A DNA stretch of 41,198 bases, from IMG/VR virus record IMGVR_UViG_3300017967_003269, positions 1 through 41,198 of that record. One strand, 5' to 3'. Numbering within the stretch: position 1 is the stretch's first letter; each line of letters opens with the position of its first letter. A program made the position numbers and the translations under genes. This stretch comes from a virus. The notes under the pieces are model-generated. The model saw only the letters and a program-made list of their open reading frames with translations. It was not told where the DNA came from and did no database searches. This document shows positions 26,680 to 33,066 of this stretch, in pieces.

Positions 26680-27818
26680 ACAGACGCCTCTAAAATTTTT
26701 GTTGTACTGTAACCTTGTACTGTAGGTACAATATGCACAGGTGCTAAATCATGTCCTACAATTTCTTCTACAGTATAGTCTCCACCTTTAACAATTAAGT
26801 CTGGCTTTAGTTCTTTAATAAGCTCATATGGCGTATCTTCATGAAATACAATAACTTCGTCTACATACGGAATAAGTTCTAATTGTTCTCGTCTTGTTTC
26901 AAGATCGTTAAACGGTCTGTTGTCTCCCTTTAAGCGTTTTACACTACCGTCACTATTCAGTCCTACTACAAGTTTATCACCTAAACTGCGAGCTTCTTTT
27001 AGTAATGTAAGATGACCTTTGTGCAATACATCAAAACATCCGTTAGTAAAAACAATACGTTTATTCAAGTCTTTTTCAGTAAGAATATATGTACCTACGT
27101 GTTTTACACTTTCAGTTGATCCTCTATTTGCTAAATCTAATGCTTTTTGATAATCATACCCTTTAGTTAGCGCATAAACAAATGCAGCAAGAAAACAATC
27201 TCCGGCTCCGGTTACATCATTAACTTCTAAAGGTTCAGGTTGCGAAACATAACGTTTTAAATCAAATTCAGCAGTAGTAGTTTTACTAGAATTAGTGACA
27301 ATTATATTACCGTCCCATTTTTCAAACCCTAATTCTTTGTATTCTTTGTAATTAGGTTTTACTAACCAAGCCCCGTCATAACAACTAACGTGGCGTTTAG
27401 GATCTACAATAACTTTACAATCAAAACTATTAAGATGTGCAATAATATCTTTTGAATATTCTAATACACCTTTATTGTAATCGCTAAGAATAACATATTC
27501 AAAATTAGATAAATCTAATTTTTTAATATCATTGTAAATATCTAATCCGTTAGCATAACGATCGTCGTCTATTCTTGTAACATAATGGCCATCACAGATT
27601 ACACGAGTTTTTTCACTTTTTGGATCGTCGTATTCTAATAAAGTTGCATCGACGCCTAAACTTTTTAAGTTGTTATAAACAAGTCCTGCGCCACCAAGAA
27701 ATTCTTCTATACGATCCTGACTTACAATAGGTACAGGTGCTTCAGGACTTAACCTAGTCGAAGAACCAAAAATATACCTATCATTTATTAAATCACCAAT
27801 AACTAATACTTTAGACAT
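26676..27818 (-). CDS. hldE: HldE-like bifunctional heptose-7-phosphate kinase / heptose-1-phosphate adenylyltransferase
   Basis: 380 residues (E. coli HldE about 477). The N-terminal PfkB/ribokinase half (residues ~1-250) has EEFLGGAGLVYNNLKSLG, VDPKRH, VKPNYKEY and the catalytic anion-hole motif VNDVTGAGDCFLAAF. The C-terminal nucleotidyltransferase half (~255-380) has FTNGCFDVLHKGHL (HxGH), GLNSDGSVKRLKGDNRPFN, EDTPYELIKELKPDLIVKGG and the terminal GYSTTKIL. These match HldE closely. It phosphorylates heptose-7-phosphate at C1 and, after dephosphorylation, adds AMP. The kinase half is shortened by roughly 70 residues relative to E. coli, but the catalytic motifs remain. First gene of the - operon; a near-consensus sigma-70 promoter ends 5 nt before its ATG. 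Confidence 0.88.
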   Translation of the reverse strand: MSKVLVIGDLINDRYIFGSSTRLSPEAPVPIVSQDRIEEFLGGAGLVYNNLKSLGVDATLLEYDDPKSEKTRVICDGHYVTRIDDDRYANGLDIYNDIKKLDLSNFEYVILSDYNKGVLEYSKDIIAHLNSFDCKVIVDPKRHVSCYDGAWLVKPNYKEYKELGFEKWDGNIIVTNSSKTTTAEFDLKRYVSQPEPLEVNDVTGAGDCFLAAFVYALTKGYDYQKALDLANRGSTESVKHVGTYILTEKDLNKRIVFTNGCFDVLHKGHLTLLKEARSLGDKLVVGLNSDGSVKRLKGDNRPFNDLETRREQLELIPYVDEVIVFHEDTPYELIKELKPDLIVKGGDYTVEEIVGHDLAPVHIVPTVQGYSTTKILEASV

Positions 27819-27823
27819 AATTT

Positions 27824-27852
27824 ATTATACTACCTTTATGATTATTAGTCAA
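27824..27852 (-). promoter_or_regulatory. Sigma-70-type promoter for the hldE-hldD-cupin-gmhB operon
   Basis: On the - strand, TTGACT (27852-27847), a 17-nt spacer, then TATAAT (27829-27824). This differs from the bacterial consensus at one base. The -35 overlaps the stop codon region of the NUDIX gene, and the -10 ends 5 nt before the hldE ATG. Transcription would begin at or next to the start codon, so the AAAGG in the spacer would not be on that transcript. Confidence 0.65.
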
Positions 27853-28276
27853 GTAAATCTATTACTTCGATTACTGTTTTTAATTTAGTAATATTACTTT
27901 TTCTATTGAGAGTGCTTTGCAAACCTGAGTGTAAAGGTTTCGGCCATTTACTAAATTCTACCCAAGCAAATCCGTCATGCTCGTTATTAAGTTTAGGAAT
28001 AAAAATATCTTCGATAACGCAAAGATATGTATGGAACTGGAACTTAGAATCGTTAGATACAAATGTTTCTAAAGGAATAGTTTTCTTTATATTTATAGAG
28101 CCTATTTCTTCTTCAATTTCTCTGCGCAAACCTTCCCAGGGTGTTTCTAAACCTTCGTTAGTTCCACCAACTAAGCCCCAAACATTATTACGGCTTCCGT
28201 TTGCTCTATGCAGAAATAGAAACATTTTAGACTTTAGAGAATAAATTAATGCACCACTACAAATAATGTCTTTCAT
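27845..28276 (-). CDS. NUDIX hydrolase
   Basis: I place the start at the ATG at 28276 (143 residues, MKDIICSGALIY). Longer in-frame starts up to 28333 would overlap the gp15 gene, which stops at 28290. A complete Nudix box, G-x5-E-x7-REIEEEIG, spans residues ~48-70 of this form (GTNEGLETPWEGLRREIEEE and following). The fold start CSGALIY and the Arg-rich FLHRANGSRNNVWGLVGG are typical. It hydrolyses a nucleoside diphosphate linked to X; the substrate cannot be deduced. It is last in the gp14-gp15-NUDIX transcript, has no good ribosome-binding site (stop of gp15 11 nt upstream, likely coupled) and abuts the sugar operon. It could act on nucleotide sugars or on nucleotides. Confidence 0.82.
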   Translation of the reverse strand: MKDIICSGALIYSLKSKMFLFLHRANGSRNNVWGLVGGTNEGLETPWEGLRREIEEEIGSINIKKTIPLETFVSNDSKFQFHTYLCVIEDIFIPKLNNEHDGFAWVEFSKWPKPLHSGLQSTLNRKSNITKLKTVIEVIDLLD

Positions 28277-28289
28277 ACTAATAATTATC

Positions 28290-29714
28290 TTAGTATGTAA
28301 ACCTCCAAGAGCCATTTGGATATTCTCCTTCATAAGAGAGTATCCAATACTCGCCTGTCCATTTGTATTGTGTTTGTGTGTTTAGATTAGTTACAAATGC
28401 TTCGTTAGTTTCTTCACTAGCATCAAAAACAATGTGCCAGCGTGAACCGTCCCATTCTACAATATCATTTTCACTTGCTACAAAATCTGAGTTATCTGAA
28501 TTCTTCCATGCCAGAGCGCCATTAGTATTATTAGGATCACCTATACTACCTAATAATAAAAGTCTATTATTTGATTGCGATTGCATTGGATCAAATCTTA
28601 GTGGATCTATAATATAATCAACATATGTTTTGTCACCAGCAGGACCTGGTATAACAGAATCTGCTGGTAATGTTTCTGCATCAGGAGCATTTAGTATAAG
28701 TCGTGTTTCGTCTGTAGTATCAATACTATCAATAGTAAATACTATTTCTAAACCGTTTGCACGTTGTAATCGTAATTGTGTAATTCCAGGTTCAAATGTA
28801 AATGGTTGCGCAATGTTCCAAGCAGTCCATGTATCGTTTCGATTAACACCATTCTTTAATAATCTTGCAACACCATCAAACACTTCTAATCCATAATCTT
28901 GATATGTAGTTACTACTAATGCACTTTCATTAGTCAATGCTTCATCTGGTTGACTATTAACTTTGTCTGTTTCTTCGTTCTCTTTAATTTTTTGTTCAAC
29001 TAAACTTTGTGTGTAAGCAGTTTCGTCTATATTAACTTCTAATCCGTGATCTGCAAATACTGCTGTAATTATTTTACTAATAACTCCTAATTTTTTAACT
29101 TTTGCAGGAGGACTAATAAAGATAGGTGTTGTTAAACTAATCGAAGCAACATCAATTTCACTTTCAGTACCAGTTGGTATACTTCTACTACTAAAGTTTA
29201 TGTTATCTATATTTAAAACACTTAAACTAGTCCAATCGATATAATTGTCTGTTGTTTGTATTTCTAAACTAGGATTAAACAACATAAAAATTTGTTCAAG
29301 TATTTGTAATTTTTGATCCGTATTAGTAGTCCATATGTCTACGTTTACAGTAAGAGTATAAGGGGTTGGCATTATACGTTCTACTGTATAATTTTTACCT
29401 GCTTTATTTAAATATTCTTGGCCGTCTACATCATATGCACGTTCTCTAATGTTTAGCTTATTAACATAACTGCTATCTGCTAGACGTGAAGTATCCATTT
29501 CTAGTCCGGTTATATACACAGCCATTCTTGGTGCGCTAGGAATTTTATTTTCAGAATTATCTCTAAGGATACTTCCTACTTGTCTTGTTAAGTCGCCGTA
29601 TGTAACTGGAACTTGTACTAGTCTACCCTTACCGTCTTTATAACTAAATTGTCCAAACAATCTAACTATTTGTGTAAGATATCTACGTATTTGTCCATCA
29701 TAAAAATGTTGCAT
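28290..29714 (-). CDS. gp15: gp15-like tail completion / sheath stabiliser protein
   Basis: 474 residues against about 270 in T4. The N-terminus FYDGQIRRYLTQIVRLFGQF followed by RLVQVPVTYGDLTRQV aligns with T4 gp15 (FYNSSFRRYATLMGDLFSN and VRVPITY-type). PYTLTVNVDIWTTNTDQKLQ with ILEQIFMLFNPSLEIQ matches its next conserved part. In T4 gp15 caps the tail tube and sheath and joins the tail to the neck. The extra C-terminal ~220 residues hold a Gly/Trp-rich beta region (ENDIVEWDGSRWHIVFDAS, QYKWTGEYWILSYEGEY) also seen in other virion proteins here. Start codon and gp14 stop share one base (TAATG). It lies on the opposite strand to gp13 and gp18. Confidence 0.85.
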   Translation of the reverse strand: MQHFYDGQIRRYLTQIVRLFGQFSYKDGKGRLVQVPVTYGDLTRQVGSILRDNSENKIPSAPRMAVYITGLEMDTSRLADSSYVNKLNIRERAYDVDGQEYLNKAGKNYTVERIMPTPYTLTVNVDIWTTNTDQKLQILEQIFMLFNPSLEIQTTDNYIDWTSLSVLNIDNINFSSRSIPTGTESEIDVASISLTTPIFISPPAKVKKLGVISKIITAVFADHGLEVNIDETAYTQSLVEQKIKENEETDKVNSQPDEALTNESALVVTTYQDYGLEVFDGVARLLKNGVNRNDTWTAWNIAQPFTFEPGITQLRLQRANGLEIVFTIDSIDTTDETRLILNAPDAETLPADSVIPGPAGDKTYVDYIIDPLRFDPMQSQSNNRLLLLGSIGDPNNTNGALAWKNSDNSDFVASENDIVEWDGSRWHIVFDASEETNEAFVTNLNTQTQYKWTGEYWILSYEGEYPNGSWRFTY

Positions 29715-30817
29715 TAGTTATCCGCCTTAGGTTTTAGTGCTTGAGAAATACTTTGTCTTTCTTCGGTTACTTCGCCACCTATATTATTAGTATTGGTATT
29801 ATTAATAAATGTGCCACGCTGGGTATTAGTTTCATCTGCACCGTAAACAAATGCACGTTTAACATCGTAAATTTTGTTCCATTTATTATTTCTAAATTGA
29901 AACAATCTATTAGGTAAAAAATCTGTTCTTAAAAAATAATCATTAGTTTCTGGCTCTGCCGGAAACTGAACTCCAAAGCCAAATGCTTCTCCATTAGGTG
30001 AAATAGAATCACCAATAATATATCCTTTGTATCCTGCTCTATCAGGCGGCGCCATCTCGGATAAACCGTCTGCGTCTTTTGTTTCAGTTAATTCTACTAT
30101 ACCGTTGTCGTCAACGGATACTGAAAAGTAATGACTGATATCATATCCGCTTTTTTGAGTTTCTTCTGTTGCTTCTTGTATTACTCCTGTAGTAATATTC
30201 ATTTCTCTTTCGTATGTAGATAATATATCTCTTAAAGTATCTCCATCGGGCGCATCTTCACTTGCTGGTAAATCTAAAATATCTTTATATTCTTGTCCGT
30301 CGTATATTTGTTTTAGTTTTACACGATATAAGTGCGGATACCATGTTTGTGAAAATCCTTCAGCAGCACGATTAATATCTTCTACAACGTAGAATCTTTT
30401 AAGAGCAACACTGGCATCATTTTCTGCATATTCATCTATTAAATGCGGCAACTCAAATACATCACCAGGCATAATTTTTCTACCAATGGTTTCAACACTG
30501 CTGCGTATATGAACTGTCATAAACAATGTGTCGTTGCTTAAAAACAAACCAAACTGACTTAAATCAAAATCTTGATCTTGTACATTGTATATGCCTCTAA
30601 GTCTGTAAATATCTTGATCGTATTTTCTATCTCGATTTTCAAGAAACATTAAATCTTGTATTTGAGTATGATCTTTAACGGTTGTTCCGTCATCAGTACC
30701 GATATATTTGTATACATGTATGTCTGTACCACCAACAGTAAACATCTCTAGAATTTGTTTATCTAGGAAGTTAAAATCGTTACCACGTTCGGGTTTATAT
30801 AAGCTAAGTCTTGGCAT
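29714..30817 (-). CDS. gp14: gp14-like neck protein
   Basis: Start chosen at the ATG at 30817 (367 aa, MPRLSLYKPERGNDF). The ATG two codons upstream (30823) overlaps the late promoter octamer and would not be transcribed from it. Conserved features of marine T4-like gp14 are FLDKQILEMFTVGGTDIHVYKYIG (~16 onward), ENRDRKYDQDIYRLRGIYN, IMPGDVFELPHLIDEY and FYVVEDINRAAEGFSQTW. With gp13 it forms the neck to which tails attach. The C-terminal part has a Trp module (NDYFLRTDFLPNRLFQF, NNKWNKIYDV) and a low-complexity Asn/Thr tail. No Shine-Dalgarno precedes the start. Divergent from gp13 across a ~45-nt gap. Confidence 0.88.
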   Translation of the reverse strand: MPRLSLYKPERGNDFNFLDKQILEMFTVGGTDIHVYKYIGTDDGTTVKDHTQIQDLMFLENRDRKYDQDIYRLRGIYNVQDQDFDLSQFGLFLSNDTLFMTVHIRSSVETIGRKIMPGDVFELPHLIDEYAENDASVALKRFYVVEDINRAAEGFSQTWYPHLYRVKLKQIYDGQEYKDILDLPASEDAPDGDTLRDILSTYEREMNITTGVIQEATEETQKSGYDISHYFSVSVDDNGIVELTETKDADGLSEMAPPDRAGYKGYIIGDSISPNGEAFGFGVQFPAEPETNDYFLRTDFLPNRLFQFRNNKWNKIYDVKRAFVYGADETNTQRGTFINNTNTNNIGGEVTEERQSISQALKPKADN

Positions 30818-30822
30818 ACACA

Positions 30823-30830
30823 TATTTATC
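30823..30830 (-). promoter_or_regulatory. Late promoter octamer GATAAATA for gp14, 5 nt before its ATG
   Basis: Reading the - strand: GATAAATA, then TGTGT, then ATG (30817). With T4 late promoter spacing the first transcribed base would be at or beside the A of ATG, giving a leaderless mRNA. It forms an inverted repeat with the + octamer at 30835-30842. Confidence 0.65.
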
Positions 30831-30834
30831 GAAA

Positions 30835-30842
30835 GATAAATA
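30835..30842 (+). promoter_or_regulatory. Late promoter octamer GATAAATA for gp13
   Basis: GATAAATA 21 nt before the gp13 ATG (30864), with Shine-Dalgarno GGAG at 30850-30853. It is the mirror image of the gp14 octamer, with only GAAA between them. Confidence 0.7.
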
Positions 30843-30863
30843 CTATATCGGAGAACTTTATAT

Positions 30864-31613
30864 ATGGCTACACAAAAACAAGAAATATTTGACTACGTCC
30901 ACGCAATGCTAGGCGGCGGCATGGTCGATGTCGAACTAGATCCTATCCATTATGAAACTGCTTTAGTTAAATCATTAACTAAATTTAGACAGCGTTCAGA
31001 TAACAGTGTAGAAGAATCGTATTTGTTTATGGAAACTATGGAAGATACAAATGAATACACACTTCCAAACGAAGTTATTGAAGTTCGAAGAATCTTTCGT
31101 AGATCAATTGGATCAAGAACAGGCGGCGGAGACGGCGGCACTTTGTTTGAACCATTTAACCTTGCGTACACTAACACATATCTGTTAAGTTCATCTAATA
31201 TGGGAGGACTAGCAACATATGATTTGTTTAGCCAATACCAAGAACTTGTAGGACGTATGTTTGGATCGTTCATCGAATTCAAATGGAATCCTACAACACA
31301 TAAACTTACATTATTACAGCGTCCGAGAACAGACGAAACACTAATGCTCATGGCGTACAATTATCGTCCAGACGAGCAACTACTTGATGATTATCTAGCA
31401 AAGCAGTGGATTAAAGATTATACTTTGGCAAACTGTAAATATATGTTAGGCGAAGCACGTTCAAAGTTTGCTACTATTGCAGGACCACAAGGTGGGTCAA
31501 CCCTTAATGGTAATGATCTTAAAAATGAAGCAATGCAAGAAATGGAAAAACTAGAGCAAGATGTAATTCAGCAAGTTGCTGGTGGCGTAGGTTACGGATT
31601 TACAATCGGCTAA
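30864..31613 (+). CDS. gp13: gp13-like neck protein
   Basis: 249 residues. The N-terminus QEIFDYVHAMLGGGMVDVEL and HYETALVKSLTKFRQRSDN, the central EVRRIFRRSIG, DLFSQYQELVGRMFGSFIEF and RPRTDETLMLMAYNYRPDEQ, and the C-terminal QWIKDYTLANCKYMLGEARSKF are the standard features of gp13 neck proteins of marine T4-like phages. With gp14 it seals the filled head and binds the tail. Good ribosome-binding site, ATG start, late promoter upstream. The usual gp13-gp14-gp15 order is broken: gp14 and gp15 lie on the other strand. Confidence 0.9.
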   Translation: MATQKQEIFDYVHAMLGGGMVDVELDPIHYETALVKSLTKFRQRSDNSVEESYLFMETMEDTNEYTLPNEVIEVRRIFRRSIGSRTGGGDGGTLFEPFNLAYTNTYLLSSSNMGGLATYDLFSQYQELVGRMFGSFIEFKWNPTTHKLTLLQRPRTDETLMLMAYNYRPDEQLLDDYLAKQWIKDYTLANCKYMLGEARSKFATIAGPQGGSTLNGNDLKNEAMQEMEKLEQDVIQQVAGGVGYGFTIG

Positions 31614-31650
31614 AAATACCCCAATGTTAGCGCACTAAATGTAACAGTAA

Positions 31651-31658
31651 TGTAAATA
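31651..31658 (+). promoter_or_regulatory. Late promoter-like octamer TGTAAATA, 4 nt before an ATG
   Basis: TGTAAATA, then CTGT, then ATG at 31663; no Shine-Dalgarno is visible. The arrangement matches the gp14 and 37131 genes, with one base less spacing. Confidence 0.45.
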
Positions 31659-31662
31659 CTGT

Positions 31663-31884
31663 ATGTTAAGAAATGATCTTAAAGAAGAGTACAGATTATT
31701 TTACATGGTCAAGGGCCACCTTGACGCCACCCCAGAAACAGTAGTAGCAAGTGCAGAAGGTTATTTCAAACGTCTATGGTATGACGGTTGCAATGGTGCA
31801 CCTTTGTACGACTATGCAGAACAGTTCGAACAAGCATGGAGAGATAGACAGAATGGTTTCACGGAAGATACAAGACCTAAGTAA
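31663..31884 (+). CDS. Small protein of unknown function (73 aa)
   Basis: 73 residues, Tyr/Trp/Phe-rich, largely helical in appearance (MLRNDLKEEYRLFYMVKGHL; a middle AEGYFKRLWYDG; the end FEQAWRDRQNGF). No known motif. It follows gp13 after 49 nt and its last 32 nt overlap the next small gene in another frame. I call it coding because it has a plausible promoter-abutting start and amino-acid composition and tight packing with its neighbours. Expression is not proven. Confidence 0.6.
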   Translation: MLRNDLKEEYRLFYMVKGHLDATPETVVASAEGYFKRLWYDGCNGAPLYDYAEQFEQAWRDRQNGFTEDTRPK

Positions 31885-32065
31885 TGAGGACTTATCGTAC
31901 TTAGAAAAGTTGTTAGGTGAAAAGTTTGCTGAACAACTAGAAGCAGATCAAACTTGGGCATCAAAAAATCATTATGATCGCCCTGGCAATAAAAAGAAAC
32001 AAATACTTCGTATTATGGATGCTATTCGTTCACAAAAACGGTTGAAAAGTGTTGCTAAGTGGTAA
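31853..32065 (+). CDS. Small basic/helical protein of unknown function (70 aa)
   Basis: I choose the ATG at 31853 (MVSRKIQDLSNEDLSYLEKL); GGAGA lies 14 nt upstream. Longer in-frame starts run through the preceding gene in a composition that looks non-coding. The product is charged and probably helical (LSYLEKLLGEKFAEQLEADQ, then KKKQILRIMDAIRSQKRLK). Similar short ORFs occur near gp13-gp18 in marine T4-like phages to my recollection, but I cannot assign a function. Confidence 0.65.
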   Translation: MVSRKIQDLSNEDLSYLEKLLGEKFAEQLEADQTWASKNHYDRPGNKKKQILRIMDAIRSQKRLKSVAKW

Positions 32066-32071
32066 TATAGG

Positions 32072-32100
32072 TTGACAAAATATCATTAATAACATATAAT
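32072..32100 (+). promoter_or_regulatory. Perfect consensus sigma-70 promoter
   Basis: TTGACA (32072-32077), 17-nt spacer, TATAAT (32095-32100): exact bacterial consensus in both boxes and spacing. The predicted start of transcription is near 32107, giving a ~20-nt leader with GGAG at 32116-32119 before the ATG at 32128. It implies immediate-early expression by host RNA polymerase within an otherwise late region. Confidence 0.85.
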
Positions 32101-32127
32101 AAAATTATACTATGTGGAGATTAATTA

Positions 32128-32688
32128 ATGTTACCTAAACTACTTGTTGTAGGACACGGCAGACACGGCAAAGACACTGTTTGCGAAATGCTAGAACTTT
32201 ACGGATATTCATTTCAATCTAGTTCTAAATTTTGTAGTGAATTGTTTATTTTTGATGAATTAAAAGACAAGTACAGTTATACTGACGAAGAAGAATGTTA
32301 TGCAGATAGGCACAATCATCGTAAACTATGGTATGACATGATACATGATTATTGTAAAGATGATCTTGCTAGACTAGGACGTAATTTATTTGCAGAACAT
32401 GACATATACTGCGGACTTCGCAACAAACGTGAATTTTTTGCAATGCAAAACGAAGAAATTTTTGATTATGCTATTTGGGTAGATCGTTCAGACCACTTGC
32501 CGCATGAAGATAACAATTCAATGACAATTGAACAATGGATGTGTGATTACACAATTGACAACAACGGCGATCTAAAGCGTCTAGAAAAGAATGTAGCAAT
32601 GCTAATGCGTACTATTTTTAAAAATCAGGGATTAAGTCTCCCTGTTTCCACTGCACCCCAGTTTTTTGCAGAATACGTTGACAGTTAG
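32128..32688 (+). CDS. P-loop (deoxy)nucleoside monophosphate kinase-like protein
   Basis: 186 residues. The N-terminal P-loop VVGHGRHGKDTVCEMLE (residues ~6-22) follows the G-x4-GK-D-T form seen in T4 gp1 dNMP kinase and related phage kinases. SSKFCSEL and DLARLGRNLF sit where the NMP-binding and LID regions would be; DYAIWVDRSDHLP resembles the Walker B-side strand. It probably phosphorylates deoxynucleotides or another small substrate; the exact one is unsure. It has its own perfect sigma-70 promoter and a good ribosome-binding site. Its last 71 nt overlap the convergent HNH-like gene. Confidence 0.72.
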   Translation: MLPKLLVVGHGRHGKDTVCEMLELYGYSFQSSSKFCSELFIFDELKDKYSYTDEEECYADRHNHRKLWYDMIHDYCKDDLARLGRNLFAEHDIYCGLRNKREFFAMQNEEIFDYAIWVDRSDHLPHEDNNSMTIEQWMCDYTIDNNGDLKRLEKNVAMLMRTIFKNQGLSLPVSTAPQFFAEYVDS

Positions 32689-32953
32689 CACACACTGTTT
32701 TTAAATTGCTAGGACGGCAATTTTCTAAGTTGCCGTCAATATGAAACACGTTAAACTGTTCTTGATGCTTGCTTGTATAACCACATTTTTCACAAGTATC
32801 TTTTTTAATATATCCTGCTTGCTTCCATTTTGGTATTCCGTGTCCTAATCCGTTGCGTAGGCACGTCTCACACAATTTACGATAGTAAATTTTGTTTCCT
32901 TTTTTATAATTTATAGCTGCCGGACGCTGTCCGCATTTACATAATGGTCGCAT
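32618..32953 (-). CDS. HNH-like zinc-binding protein, possibly degenerate
   Basis: 111 residues. Zinc pairs: CKC near residue 5, CETC near 28, CEKCG near 51, and CANC near 88. The HNH-like core runs from VFHIDGN to RPSNLKTVCANCQR (residues ~68-92). Compared with canonical HNH (HHID...N..NL...C..CH), the first His is Phe and the last is Gln, so nuclease activity may be lost. It could be a homing-type endonuclease relic or a DNA-binding regulator. It lies antisense to the end of the P-loop kinase gene (71-nt overlap) and diverges from gp18. Confidence 0.75.
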   Translation of the reverse strand: MRPLCKCGQRPAAINYKKGNKIYYRKLCETCLRNGLGHGIPKWKQAGYIKKDTCEKCGYTSKHQEQFNVFHIDGNLENCRPSNLKTVCANCQRILQKTGVQWKQGDLIPDF

Positions 32954-32957
32954 ACTG

Positions 32958-32965
32958 TATTTACC
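32958..32965 (-). promoter_or_regulatory. Late promoter-like octamer GGTAAATA before the HNH-like gene
   Basis: On the - strand GGTAAATA, then CAGT, then ATG (32953). The overlapping GAGG could instead act as a ribosome-binding site, so this assignment is less certain than the others. Confidence 0.4.
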
Positions 32966-33020
32966 TCACCTTTTCGGTCCCTTTTTCGGGGGTATTTGCA
33001 CAGAGTTTTTTCTTTTAATT

Positions 33021-33028
33021 GGTAAATA
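33021..33028 (+). promoter_or_regulatory. Late promoter-like octamer GGTAAATA for gp18
   Basis: GGTAAATA 38 nt before the gp18 ATG (33067), with CAGGAG directly ahead of the start codon region. The expected transcript start is near 33034. Confidence 0.55.
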
Positions 33029-33066
33029 CATGTAATAAACAATACACTATCCAACAGGAGATTAAA

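Noticed and set aside
27906-28244. + strand frame opposite the NUDIX gene
   Set aside because: The - strand frame has a complete Nudix box; the + frame shows no family features or ribosome-binding site.
28277-28333. Longer NUDIX start at 28333
   Set aside because: The first 19 residues would overlap the end of gp15 and precede the natural start of the Nudix fold.
31751-31852. Upstream extension of the 70-aa small gene
   Set aside because: The first 34 residues lie inside the preceding gene in another frame and look non-coding; the ATG at 31853 has a GGAGA upstream.
33019-33066. TTG-initiated 16-residue extension of gp18
   Set aside because: It runs through the late promoter octamer and the ribosome-binding site; the ATG at 33067 begins the conserved sheath N-terminus.
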